64,000 nt of DNA from Ophiostoma sp. CBS 140.51 (Eukaryota > Ascomycota > Sordariomycetes > Ophiostomatales > Ophiostomataceae). Below, piece after piece: positions 1-10,855 of the stretch (position 1 is its first letter; each line of letters starts with the position of its first letter). Location: contig JANSLP010000150.1 of NCBI GenBank assembly GCA_029298735.1, positions 1-64,000 on the forward strand. Direction: 5' to 3'. The translations under genes and the position numbers were made by a program. The notes under the pieces are model-generated. The model worked only from the letters and a program-made list of their open reading frames with translations. It was not told where the DNA came from and did not search any database.

Positions 1-311
1 GATGCGGAATCTTTTTTACAAAAGATGCACATTATTATCCTTCTTCCTGTTCTTTTTTATTATTTATTTTCTTGTTTAATTCTATTTATAGATAGGCTTA
101 AACTGAATAATAACCAAAAATCGACGGGACCATGGATGTTGAATCCGAAGGCCAGAATAAATCCAAAATAAATATCAAATAAAGCAAGGGAGAGCATACC
201 CTGGGTTAGGCCAGGCAAACCACGCTCATAGATTCAGATCACCGTCACCCCATCCACTCCTATCACATGATAACTCCTCAACTTCGCACCTCTGCCCTCT
301 CCCACCTTCTC
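1..311. other. 3' flank of the SET-domain gene
   Basis: This AT-rich stretch lies beyond the stop codon of the SET-domain gene, which is on the minus strand, so it should contain that gene's 3' untranslated region. I see no open frame with family resemblance, no RNA gene and no repeat. Confidence 0.5.
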
Positions 312-1220
312 CTACGTGCGCTCGGCAGTATCACCGCCCAACTCGCCGCCCAGCTCCCGCGAAGAGGTACCATGGCGGGCTGCGCCATTGGGGATGGCCT
401 TGGTGACACCGTTGGTGCCGTTGCTCGAGGGAGCCTTGCCGTTGGTGGTGACACCACTGCGGTGCGCGGCCAGAGCGCGGCGTGCATTCTCGGTGGCCTG
501 GTCGGCCTTGTGCAGGGACTCCTCAGCGCGGGCAAGCTCCTCCTTAAGTGCCTGCTCAATGGCGGACGGGATCTCGGCAGTCGTGGCGGCGGTCGAAGAC
601 GTGCCATTCTCAGGTCTTGCCGTCTTGGACTGCTGCTGCTTCTGCTCGTTAAGAAGCTCCCAGATGTGGCCGTTGAGCCACAGACCAGCCAGCTGGTCTT
701 GTGTCATGTTGCGGGCACCGCTGATGAGGCCGCGGCACGTGGGGGTACCGCAAAAGCATGTAAAGGGCTGGGCCATGTCCCACTCGGTGGAGGGGTAGAA
801 GAAGGTGAGCTCCTCGCCGGCCTTGAGGCCCTTGGGGCCGACCCAGACATTGCGGCTGGAGGTGTCGAAGAGCTGGAGGGAGAGAAAAGTCAGTAATTTG
901 CGAGATGTCATAGAAAAGCACAAAAATACTTCCAAGGACATGCAACGTACCAGAGATGGCTCGCAGGAGTGGTTAATGTAGAGGAGGTCGCTGTTCAGGT
1001 TGATGTGCTGGTTACGGCCGACCTGGACAGTGGCGTATGTGGCAGCGGCGGCGGGGGTGACCGGCGGGCTGGACATGGGCGCGTAGAGCGCAAAGGGAGG
1101 AAGGTCGACGCGGGAAATGCTCTTCGTAGTGAACTCGCTGTCGCCGTTGGAGCCGATGAGGACTTCCTGGATCTCCGGGTGGGAGGGCTGCACCCAGTGG
1201 GGCTTGAGGGGAGCCGACAT
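312..1220 (-). CDS. Small SET-domain protein with post-SET cysteine cluster
   Basis: This is a probable protein-lysine methyltransferase-like SET protein of 276 residues. I read two exons, 951-1220 and 312-872, joined across a 78-nt intron (873-950) with a GTACGT donor, a CTGAC branch point and a CCTCCAG acceptor; the frame rejoins exactly inside the SET core. The SET signature is visible as an Asn-His-Ser-Cys segment at about residues 83-86, followed by a Glu-Glu-Leu-Thr-Phe-Phe-Tyr segment ending at Tyr116. A post-SET C-x-C-x4-C cluster lies at about residues 129-136. SET domains transfer methyl groups from S-adenosylmethionine to lysine, but the substrate cannot be read from sequence. The protein is short, with no PHD or MYND domain. 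The C-terminal part, from about residue 180, is a low-complexity, coiled-coil-like tail rich in Ala, Gly and Asn. Start and exon structure are well supported; substrate and activity are not known. Confidence 0.88.
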   Translation of the reverse strand: MSAPLKPHWVQPSHPEIQEVLIGSNGDSEFTTKSISRVDLPPFALYAPMSSPPVTPAAAATYATVQVGRNQHINLNSDLLYINHSCEPSLVRCMSLEVFLCFSMTSRKLLTFLSLQLFDTSSRNVWVGPKGLKAGEELTFFYPSTEWDMAQPFTCFCGTPTCRGLISGARNMTQDQLAGLWLNGHIWELLNEQKQQQSKTARPENGTSSTAATTAEIPSAIEQALKEELARAEESLHKADQATENARRALAAHRSGVTTNGKAPSSNGTNGVTKAIPNGAARHGTSSRELGGELGGDTAERT

Positions 1221-3537
1221 TGTGTATGTTGGTTTTGGGGGGAAGGGAGGGGTATCTCGAAAAGAAAACTGAAAACTGAAAACCGAAAAATATAACCAAA
1301 AAAGTGAAGCAATTCGTAAATCTAAATGTCGTGTCGTGTCTCGATGGTCGTGTCTGGTTCCGCTTTTGGGTGACTCTTTTGGTCTTTGTCACGGGATGTG
1401 GTTGCTTTGTTGTGTGTGTGCAACTGTCTGCTTGTATATGCCTCGATTGGGTAATATCCCTTGTTATTGGGGAAAAGTAAATAGAGTGTGGAGGAGGAGG
1501 CTGGAGAGAATATGGGGGAAAGAAGAAAAAGAGGAAAAGAAGAGAAGAAGCAAAAGAGAGAAAAAATTCAAAAAGAGAAACAAGAAGCAAGAAAGTTTTA
1601 AGGTATCGAGACAAGCTGAGCAGAGAGGCAAGAGCGACCGACCACCTCCCCCGAGCTACTAGCACCGCGGGTAGTTCGACTGAGCGCGAGGCAAAACACA
1701 CATAGTGTGGAAAGTGAGGTAGTGAAGGGGAAAATGGGGAAGAAAAAAGACTGCAAAACCGGGGTGCCTGACGCTGGGCACACGTCTTAGCGCTCAAAGC
1801 TTACAAGGCCAAGTTTAGTTAACCGACGTCAGGCCCTCTGCTCGGAGCTTTGCCTGTCCTTTAGCTTCCTTTCTTCCTCCTTACTGAGGAGCCAGAGAGG
1901 GGCGCGCCTGCCCTGCCACGAATTGTAGCTCGGTTTGTTTGTTCTTTCCTAGGTCAGCCGATTCGCGCCTGTTGCGTCTTGTGGGTTTGCGCCTGCCTGT
2001 GTCCGTCTTCGTACTGCCGACTTTTGGCACCTTCTGGGTTTCTACGTGTCGTATGGCTCGTCGCCCTTTCCTCGCTCTTGTCATTTTGGGGGCGCTGCGT
2101 ACGTTTCGTCAACAAAAAGAAAGCTCCGTAGGTCCCACCTTCCCTCGTACTCAGTAGTTGCCGTTCAGTGCTTCTGTGTACTTCCATACTCGTCGTTTGC
2201 AGCTTCCTTTACTGCGGGTCGTTCGCTTCTGGCTCTTCTCTCACCCCATCCCCTCCTTCCCAGATGGCCCGCCTTGGAGCCTGTTTCTATTGTTCAATTC
2301 CAGTTCTTTTGGCGTTCTTCTGCTTTTGCAATGCAAGTTACCTGTCGCGCCTTCCTGCCGCGTCTTTTTGTCAACTTCCATGTGCCCGTGGGGGAAGCGG
2401 CGAACGGGCAGCGGGTTGCGACGCGGTCCAACCAGGCGAGGCACATGCTTTTTCTGGAGGGGTTTAGGCTCAGGTACACGCAAGGCAAGTGCACATTGTA
2501 ATACATGCAAGAATACATGTGCGCGCACAGCGCGGGAGCAACCAGCCTTTACACAGCAATTGCAAGCCACTGAGTGAAATTGTTGAATCTGAACAATCTC
2601 CAAATTAATAAAATAAAATACTGGCTTCTCATTGAATCGAGATGAAGCGTGTGCCCCCATTTTCTTCTGTTTTCTATCCCGAGGTCCGTTACGGAGCACG
2701 AGTTGCAGAAAGGCACAAAGTGGTTCCCCGCGGCAAAAACGAGCTGCAGCAAGGATTTTGGCTCCAGAATTAGAGTCAAAGGTGCTAGCAAAAGCGAACA
2801 GAAAATGGCTCTTTTGTGGTTTGTCTCCGTAAAAACGCAAGCCTGCAACTGTGGAGGGAGCTCCAGAAAGCGCCAGAAAGCGAGGCAGCGAGATGGGCTG
2901 TGATGCAGCAAGCGCAATGCGACGGACCAATCAGAGCGTTTGCTCGGCCTGTCTAAGTGGGCAGCTGCTGCAGGTGTTGCGACAAGTGTGAGTTACAAGA
3001 CTGCCTGCGAAGTTGCAGCGTTGAATGCATGCGAAGTAGCGTGCTTTTTTTTTTGTCTCTCGCATGTCTTTCTTTCTGACATTGTCCCGTGGCGTGAGTG
3101 AGCTGCGGTTTGGCTGCAAGTCATGGTGCGTTTGTGCCGTGCGGCCCGTATGTTTGCAGTATTCGCTTTATTTGCTGATTTGGCTGCGCAAAAGGCGGTT
3201 ATTTCACACGTGAAGGGTTTCCATTTGAGATTGAGAAATACGAAATGGGGAACTTTTGCCAAAGAAAGATACGATGTCGAAGGACGCCAGAATATCAAGA
3301 TACTGTAACACGAATGAAAGGAGAGAGAAAAAAGAAAAGAAAATATAGACACAAACACAGAATAGAAGAAGCGTCAAATAACATAAACGTCGCGAAAACA
3401 GAGTAGCTACTGGAACAACCATAAAGGCCAGGGAATATAGAAACAGAATCAAAGAGAAATAATGGAAAAATAAACAGAGAAGGGGAAAGGGGGGGGGAGT
3501 AAACATAAAGATTGACCACTAGGCGTGGCCGGGCCGC
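1221..3537. other. Gene-free interval between the SET gene and MIF2
   Basis: The interval holds the 5' leader and promoter of the SET gene and the 3' flank of MIF2. From about 1,480 to 1,600 the plus strand is strongly purine-rich, so the SET transcript side is pyrimidine-rich, as in leaders elsewhere in this window. A CCAAT box reads on the plus strand at 2927-2931. The longest frame, on the minus strand, has no ATG near its start and matches no family I recognise. I can support no gene here. Confidence 0.5.
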
Positions 3538-5811
3538 CTATTGATTTCCTGTGTCCTCGTCCAGCTCGACTGGCGCCAAAATCTCACAGCCCTGCGCGAA
3601 GAAGACGCGAGCCGAGTAGTCTTTGTCGTTGGTAATGCTGTAATAGTTGCCTAGGGAAGTTAGTTTTGGGACCAAGTCAAAAAGGCTTGGAGACAGCAGG
3701 GGCAAACTCACCTCGCGGGACGGACCACATGCCACCCTTGGCAATGCGGAACTCAGACTCGTTCACCTTGACCAGCACTTGGCCGTAGTGCACAAAGAAC
3801 GTCATGTGCATCTTGCGCGAGTTCTTAAGCTTCTTCTCCGACCCGGGCGGCATATCCACCATGCCCGTGCCAAAGAACGGCAAGCTCAGCGTCTTGACGA
3901 ACCGGAACGTGCCGCCGCGCACCTCGTGCGTCTGGATCGCCGCGTTGGACAATGCAATCTCGGCCGACGTCATCTCCACGTTCTGACCAAGCGCCGGCGG
4001 ATCCAGCTCATGCTCCGGGTACCACACTACTATGTCGCCAGACACCTTGCCCGGATTCGCCTCCCATGCGTCGCGGTCTGGCTCGTCGTCACCATCATCG
4101 TCGCCAGACTGCCTGCGCCTGCGGCCGCGCTTTGCAGCGCCGCCGCCGCGACCTCCACCACCTCCACCGCGCCGACTGCTGCCGTGGCCGTAGCTGCGAG
4201 TCAAGACCTCATCCTCCACGCGGACAATGTCTTTGATGGTAGGTAGCAAGAACTTGCTGTTGTTTTTCGTTTTACGGCCGCCAGAGCCGTCCTCCTGCAC
4301 GTCGGCTGGATCGAACTCGACGTGCTCGTTGCGCCAAAAGGCAAGCGGTCGGAACGAGCTGCGACCAGAACGTGTCTTCACTAGGTCGCCACCCTCCTCC
4401 ATCTCGCGTCTCCGGACCACCAGACCACGGCTCTTTGGCAGTGGTGGCCCACGAGGGACTGCTGCTGCCGCTGCTGTGGCTGCACCCACGCCGGACGACT
4501 TGCGCTTCCGGCCTCTCTTTTTTGGTGCCGTGGCCTCGGCGGGCTCTTCTGGCTGCTCTTCTTGTGGCTCTTCCTCAATAACTGGTGCGGGCTTCGCTGC
4601 TGCTCCTGGCCGTCCCCTTGGCCGGCCCTTAGGCTTGGGCCCTTCCTCAGCCGCCGGTGCTGCTGCGACCTTTCGGCGTTTTGTGTTCTGTGGCTCATCT
4701 TCAGGGTCTTGTGCGGCTGCTTCCGGTGCCGCAGCTGGCCGTCCACGCTTTGCCTTGGGATCGGAGCTAGGGATCTGTTGTGGACCGGGCGGCAGCGTCT
4801 TGAGGGCTGCTGGTGACTTGGTGGCGGGGGACTTGCCCTTCCCTGGTGGCCGGCCGGCGCGGCGCTTGACTTGTGCGGCTGGGCGCGCTGGAAGCTCGTC
4901 CTCGACTGGGTTGGGGTCGACATTCTCGTCGTAGGCGTCTGGTCCACCCACCATCTGCATGGAGTCCTCGTCGACGTGGCCGCTGTTGAGAATGTTACTC
5001 TCTTCTTCGTCGTCGTCGTCCTCCTCTTCGTCCTGCAGCACGCGCCGGCGCACTGCGTTGGCACCGTTGGGCGGCGCAAGCGTAAACGGCCGGCGCTGCG
5101 CATTTGCTGCCGAGTTCTTGCCATAGTCGAGGCGGCGCTTCACGGGCTTACTGGGGCTGCTTGTCTCGTGGATCGCGGTCGATGTAGGCGACGACGGTGG
5201 CCGCAGGACCGGGTTCTGACGGATAGCCGCGGTCTTCTTAGACGCCGAGCCGCGCACGGCGGGGGATCCGAAGAGGGTCTTGGCTGGTGATCGGCGCGCA
5301 CCGAATGCGCCTTGCCCGTTAATCATTGCAGCAGGGTCGAGACCGGAGCCTGAATGAGGGGTAAGTTAGTGTGTTTACCACCAGGGAGGGCCTTTGTCAA
5401 TCCCAGAGGCAGTCCTTACCAGTTGTGAGGTCCATAGGTGCTTCACCATTCTCGTCATCGTCGTCGTCGTCATCGTCGGCCTCTTCGCCCTCCTCCTCGT
5501 CTTCCTCTTCGCCGTCCTCATCGTCTTCCTCTTCTTCCGCGTCGTCGTCGTCTGAGTTGCCCTTGGTTGGCGACGAGAAGATGTTATCGATTGGCTCCAT
5601 GCCATGCTCGTCGCGCACACCCGTGTCACGCAGAGTCACGCCCGTTTTCCTGAAACGCAATACTGTCAGCAACTGTGGCCTGTATGCAGTTGTGCCTCCC
5701 TCCTGCCCCTCCTCACCCGTAATCGTTGTCTTACCGTCCACGTTCACCGAGCTTGTAGATGTGTTCGCTGGTCTGCGTCGAGCGCCGGCCGCCGCCCCAT
5801 GGGGGTGCCAT
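3538..5811 (-). CDS. MIF2: Inner kinetochore protein CENP-C / Mif2
   Basis: This is the fungal CENP-C homologue, which binds CENP-A nucleosomes and links the centromere to the outer kinetochore. It has four exons, 5735-5811, 5420-5649, 3712-5349 and 3538-3650, giving 685 residues. Every junction restores conserved sequence: exon 1 ends in YKLGERGR and joins KTGVTLRDTG, the Mif2 N-terminal motif. After an Asp/Glu run, residues about 250-385 hold several AT-hook-like basic motifs (AGRPPGK, KRGRP, GRPRGRPG). The CENP-C signature, RSGRSSFRPLAFW, lies near residues 429-441. The C-terminus is the Mif2 cupin dimerisation fold (about 570-680), completed by the last exon through the junction VPRG|NYYSITND. 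It is divergent from the RNase H2A gene with an 811-bp shared promoter. The intron-1 donor and the ATG in exon 1 are inferred from reading, but the fit to the family is close. Confidence 0.95.
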
Positions 5812-6622
5812 AGTGAAGATGTGTTGTTGTTAAGTGAATGTGAATTTTGTCGTCGTGATCGTCGACAGTGGTGATGGTTCGGTGGTGGGGAGACGGATGC
5901 TCGGTTGTGTCGCGTCGCGAATACGCGACAGAAGAAAGGAGGCGGGTCGTGGGGATCGAGGTACGTAGCTTGTTGTCGTCGAAGCTTTGGGGGTTGTTGT
6001 TCAATTGCCTGAAAACTTCTCGAAATCTTGTCGTCTTGTCTTTTTCGAATGTATGGGGTTGAATTGAAGCTTCGGTGGCGCCTTCCCGTGGATCAAAGAA
6101 ACCCGTCGCGACTACCTTTGTTATTTTTTATGCAAGGTGCGGAAAGAGAGGCACTGTGTCGCACTTTCCGTGCAATATTATGATTTTGGCTTTCTCGTGC
6201 TGGCCCGCTAGTTGGCTTGGGCGCGACCGACCACTTTAGCCAGGGCCACTGTGCCACTGAATTCCAGAGCATTAGCTATGGAACAGGTCCAGATGCCAGC
6301 ATCGTTGATTGGCTAGAGTGCCCTATTGGAGAGCGCCCGACACCAAAAACCGCGTCTGCCCCTTCCTGTCTTTCTCCAACGCAAACGCGTCTTCCTTCCC
6401 CTTTGCGCGCCAACTTAACTTATCGATAACGCCTTCCAAAAGGAGCGTCACTTTGATTAACGGCCACCGATTTGACGAACGATTAAACAACCCAACGACA
6501 TTCTACGAACCCAACCTATAATTGACTTTGATCCTATCTACGGCCATTTTCACACTCATACGAAACAATTTCACAATTTTTCACGACTCTCTCATCACAC
6601 TCTACGACACCCTGCCACAACC
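5812..6622. promoter_or_regulatory. Divergent promoter of MIF2 and the RNase H2A gene
   Basis: This is 811 bp between two divergent ATGs. Two reverse CCAAT boxes (ATTGG) lie at 6308-6312 and 6325-6329, closer to the RNase H2A gene. The sequence just upstream of the RNase H2A ATG is C/A-rich, and the MIF2 side is also a plausible short leader. The shared promoter would place a centromere protein and an RNA:DNA-hybrid nuclease under common control; that is inference. Confidence 0.55.
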
Positions 6623-7771
6623 ATGGACGACGACACTCAGATGAACGAGGAGGAGGCTGTCCTCGAGACGACATCTGGCGAGTTTGTCCCGCCTTCGATC
6701 GACGAAGGTGCCCTGCTTTCGGGTGCGACATACTCCCACTACTCTCCAGTCCCGGCTTGCCTCCTGGCACCAACGGCTGCGGCGGCGAACGACAGAACAG
6801 ACGGCGATGCCAACGGTGCGCCATTACAGGAAGCCGTCCCCTGCGTTCTGGGTGTCGACGAGGCCGGTCGTGGTCCTGTTCTCGGGCCCATGGTCTACGG
6901 CGTCTTTTATGCCCCGGTGGCCCTGGCCGATCCTCTTCTGCGTGGCGAGGCACCCGATGTCGACCGCGATTCTGTGACAAACGCGCCTCACCGCTTCGAC
7001 GACTCCAAGGTCCTGTCCGCAACCGTCCGCTCGACTCTCATGGAGACTGTCTGCCGCAAAGGCTCGACGCTGCATAGCAACTGTGGTTGGGCTGTGGAAC
7101 TGTTGTCCGCGCGTGACATTGGTGCAGGCATGATGTCACCCACGGCAGCAGCCGGCAACCTGAACGCACAAGCCGCCGAATCGACCGTCGGCCTTATTCG
7201 TGGCGTTTTGGCACGTGGTGTGCGGGTGACGGACGTCTTTGTCGACACCGTGGGCCCACCGCACACGTACCAAAAGAAGCTGGAGCGGTACTTCCCAGGT
7301 CTGCGGATCACCGTCTCCAAAAAGGCCGACTCCATCTACCCTTGTGTGTCGGCGGCATCGGTGTGCGCCAAGGTGACGCGCGATGTGGCGCTCGAGGTGT
7401 TGTACAAGCGGTACGCTGCATCGGTCGGAGCAGATCCATCAGCAACACCCGATTGGGGCTCGGGATACCCGTCGGACGGCCGGTGCACGACGTGGCTGCG
7501 GCGCAACATGCACCCGCTCTTTGGTTGGGGACCCGAGTGCCGATTCAGCTGGAGCACGGCCAAGGACATGCTGGAGGACAGCAAGAAAAATGGCGGCGTG
7601 CAGGTCGAATGGCCCGAGCCGGATGAGGAGACACCCAACAACGAGTTTGCAGTAACGCGTATGACCGATTTCTTCACAGCTTCCGCTGTAGCCAAGAATG
7701 CGGACGACGAAGACATGGTGGATGAGTTGGGCTCTTGGTTTGGCCAACCCGTCGGGATCGAGACCTTTTGA
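6623..7771 (+). CDS. RNH201: Ribonuclease H2 catalytic subunit A
   Basis: This is the catalytic subunit of RNase H2, which cleaves RNA in RNA:DNA hybrids and excises single ribonucleotides from DNA in the nucleus. It is an uninterrupted 382-residue frame. The RNase HII motif DEAGRGPVLGPMVYG starts at residue 79. The DDSK segment is at 126-129, the FVDTVGP segment carries Asp208, and KKADSIYPCVSAASV carries Asp236. Asp79, Glu80, Asp208 and Asp236 fit the four-carboxylate active site of the family. The first 70 residues are acidic and poorly conserved, as is common in fungal forms. The C-terminal tail from about 330 is acidic and may contact the B/C subunits. The ATG follows an ACAACC context, and no upstream in-frame ATG is seen. 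The gene shares its promoter with MIF2 and is convergent with SEY1. Confidence 0.95.
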   Translation: MDDDTQMNEEEAVLETTSGEFVPPSIDEGALLSGATYSHYSPVPACLLAPTAAAANDRTDGDANGAPLQEAVPCVLGVDEAGRGPVLGPMVYGVFYAPVALADPLLRGEAPDVDRDSVTNAPHRFDDSKVLSATVRSTLMETVCRKGSTLHSNCGWAVELLSARDIGAGMMSPTAAAGNLNAQAAESTVGLIRGVLARGVRVTDVFVDTVGPPHTYQKKLERYFPGLRITVSKKADSIYPCVSAASVCAKVTRDVALEVLYKRYAASVGADPSATPDWGSGYPSDGRCTTWLRRNMHPLFGWGPECRFSWSTAKDMLEDSKKNGGVQVEWPEPDEETPNNEFAVTRMTDFFTASAVAKNADDEDMVDELGSWFGQPVGIETF

Positions 7772-8180
7772 GGTATATGCGTTTAGGATATCTGTTTGTG
7801 GCGTTCTGTTTTTTTGGTCTTGGTTTGTGCGATATCATTTACTGTTGGTTAATGTTTGCTTCTAACGAATTTAATACAATTATCACCTTAAATGTGAACG
7901 AGTTGAAATGGGGGTGATTCATATAGTATTAACACACCAAAGTATACGTTTGCTTGCAACTTGGTTTCCTTTGCCCCAAATTAAACAATACAGTAAAAAG
8001 TAAAGTCGTGCCATGCCAATTCTTCTATTCCAGCTTTGTCCATCGCCTCCCAACATGGCATGCGCCCAGCCAGTTTTGCCGTTTGCTAAATCCACCCCTG
8101 TCGTCCCATGCAAGTTATGTGTCTCGTTTTCTTACAAATGATAATGGAAAAGCAAAATTCAAAAAAAAGAAGCAATTGAA
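7772..8180. other. Convergent 3' flank, RNase H2A / SEY1
   Basis: This AT-rich interval of 409 bp lies between two converging stop codons. It should hold both 3' untranslated regions. No gene or repeat is seen. Confidence 0.6.
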
Positions 8181-10855
8181 TCAAATGTCGTCATCAACAC
8201 GTGTCGTGGTGTCTCGTTGCTTGCGCCCGCTCGAGTTAAGCGTGTCCAGGCTGATGTTGTCGGTGCTGCTGCTGGCCGTGCCGTTGCCGGAGCCAGTGCG
8301 GGCCGGCATCGCCAGAGCTTGACGTGCGCTGTCATTGTTCTCGAGGAAGTCGCGCAGCTTCTGCTTTCCAATCTCGACGGCCTGATTCGAAGCGGCGTTA
8401 GCCATCTGCATCATGGGGCCAAGCAGGGCCAAACTGTAGGCGACGTAGGTGCCACCCGCGAAAATGGCCAGCAAAAGGAACAAGAAGGGGTTCCGCAGCA
8501 CGGCGAGGATCTCGTTCCAACCCAGCAAGAGCAGGATGCCGTAAAAGTAGAGGGGCACCTGCGTGATGCCGCCGAGAGCGCTACGCTTGGCTTCGACGTA
8601 GACGCCGTCGGCCGTCTTCTTGAAGCGAATAACCAGGTCTTGGCGCTTGCTCTCACTGAGCACGGTCATCTCCTCTTCCAGGCTCTTGCCCTCCTCCTCA
8701 TCGACACCGCCAATGGGCGTCAGGTCGTCCTCGTCCTCGGGCTCGGTGCCGGCGGGCTGGTTGCCGATCCAGCCTGGCAGATCGGGCGGCGCAATGGTGG
8801 CGGCCAGGCGGAAGCGGGACAGCAGAGGGATAAGAGTGAGGGTGGACTCGCGCGCACGCGTGTAGATGCCCTCAATATCGTCGCTCGGCCGCCAAATGCG
8901 TGGCACGCCGGCGTCGTCGTAGCGGAACTTGTCCTCAAAGTTCTCCCGCAGCTTGAGTAAGATGTTGCCCTCCATGACCTCCTCATCAATCTTCTCGCGC
9001 AGGGCCACCCAGCTCTTGCGCCGCAGGCGCCACAGGCCGACCTGCACCTCGACATCGCTGGCGTCAAAGCTCTTAGCGCGCTCCGTGAAGCGCTCTTGCG
9101 CCTCCTCGACGATACCCACAAACACCTTCCAGATGCGGTCCCACAGGTCCTTTTCGGATGGCGCACCACCAGTCGTAGAGGAGGCTGAAGAAGAGGCCGG
9201 CTCGTCGGGGGCACCGCCGCCCGCGCGACCGGAGCCCAGCTTGTTGAACTCGAGCCCCACGGCGTCGCCAAGACGCGACTTGACCCAGCGCTCGACGCGC
9301 GTGGCCAGGCGGCGCATCTCCTCCTTGCGCAGCTTGGCGCTGACCTCATCGAGATCCTTCTCGAACAGCAGGTACTGCGGCTTGAAGTTGGTCCAGGCGA
9401 CCTCCGGGATGGCGAGGCCCTGAGCCTCTGTCTTGAAGGTCTCGAGCGTCTTGGCCTTTTCGGTCTCGACAATGTCGGCAAACTCGTAGGTACCACCGGC
9501 CTTTTGGCCCGCCTTGACGGAGCTCGTCACAGCCTCGGTAAACGATGCAACGCCGGCCTTGTGCGACGCGGCCAGCTGGCCCTGGTACAGTGTCTTGAGG
9601 CGCCCGTCCACCTTGTCCTCAAGCTCGGCGCGCTTGCGCGCGAAGACGCCCTTGTGGTAGCGACCGGCTTGGGTCTGGAACAGCTCGAGGCAGGCGGCAC
9701 GCGACGCCGCACCGGCGGCGCCAAGGCCCGCCAAGACGACGGACCGGCCGAGACGCACGCTGTCGGCCTGCTGCTCCTCGAGGGGCAGGATGGTCTCGTC
9801 GAAGACGACGAGGGCCTCGCGCGCAATCTCGTCGCAGCGGAACTGGGCGAGCAGCTCCTGCTGGGTGGGCAGGTCGAGGTCCTTGTTATTGACAATCTGG
9901 TCCCAAACACCCTCGGCATAAACAGAAAAGCCGTCTGCCGGTATCCGGCGGTGGTACTCGGGCAAAAAGACGCCGCCGACAAACTCCTGGTCGGCAGTGG
10001 AGCGGTGGCCAGCGACAAAACGGCGGCCGAGGGTGTCGACTTCGGTGATAAACTTGTCGGGCTGCAGGATCTTGTGGGGAAGCGCAGCAAAGGCAAAGTC
10101 AAAGTAGTCGTCGATGGTGGCGTTCTCGAGGCCGGCGGGCTTGGAGATGGATGACCAGATCTTGGTCAGGTCCTGCACAAGTGTGTTGCGCAGGTTGGAC
10201 AGTGGGGTGTTGCCGATAAAGTCGCGAATGACAAAGAAGAGGAGGGAGCGCGGTGTCGACTGGCGGTCCTTGAGGAAGAGCTGCAGGTTGACCTCGAAGA
10301 CGGTCTTGAGCAGGCCCATGTTGGCGCCCTGGTACAGGCCGACCTGGTGCTCCCAGATGTTGACAATAAGGACTTCGCTGGTGGCGAGGGCAAAGAGCGC
10401 GCTCTTGCGCTCAAAGTCCTGGTCCTCGCCGCGCTCGCGACCGTCGGTACCCTCGACGTCCATAACAAGGATGTTGTCGGCCATGGTGCCGGCGCCCTTT
10501 TTGTTCTTGGACATCCAGATGCCCTTGGTGGTCTGACGGCGCTCGGACTCGGACATGACGCTGAACTCGGTGCCGAAGAGGTGGTTGAGCAGCGTGGACT
10601 TGCCGGTGGACTGGGAGCCGAAAACTGAGATGAGGTGGTAGTTGAAGCCGGCCTCGGCCACATGCGTCTGGCGGAGGTAGTCATTAAGATGTGTCCTGGA
10701 GGCGTGTTAGCAGAGAGCAATGCAGGGCAAGAAGCACGAGAACAGGGAAAGACGCACGAGAAGGACTTGTCCTCGTCAATGACTTGGATGCCATGGTCAA
10801 AGTCCTCAGGCTTCGGCTCCTCGCCGACGGCAGCAAAGTGGTTGTTCATGGCCAT
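8181..10855 (-). CDS. SEY1: ER-membrane fusion GTPase Sey1 (atlastin/RHD3-type)
   Basis: This is a dynamin-like GTPase that fuses ER tubules to maintain the tubular network. It has two exons, 10758-10855 and 8181-10695, giving 870 residues, close to the usual fungal length. The 62-nt intron (10696-10757) has a GTGCGT donor, and the frame rejoins through the conserved N-terminal GTPase region. The P-loop GSQSTGKST spans about residues 59-67 and is followed by the atlastin-type segments LVMDVEGTDGRER and FVIRDFIGNTPL. A long helical middle domain follows. Near the C-terminus two close hydrophobic segments (FYGILLLLGWNEILAVL and FLFLLLAIFAGGTYVAYSL) make the membrane hairpin, before a short polar tail. 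The ATG at 10855 is chosen because exon 1 carries only 32 complete codons and the next Met is two codons downstream. It is convergent with the RNase H2A gene. Confidence 0.96.

Noticed and set aside
2241..2930. A 229-codon minus-strand frame with a mitochondrial-looking N-terminus
   Set aside because: It opens at TTG, has no ATG in its first 90 codons, overlaps other long frames and shows no family motif.
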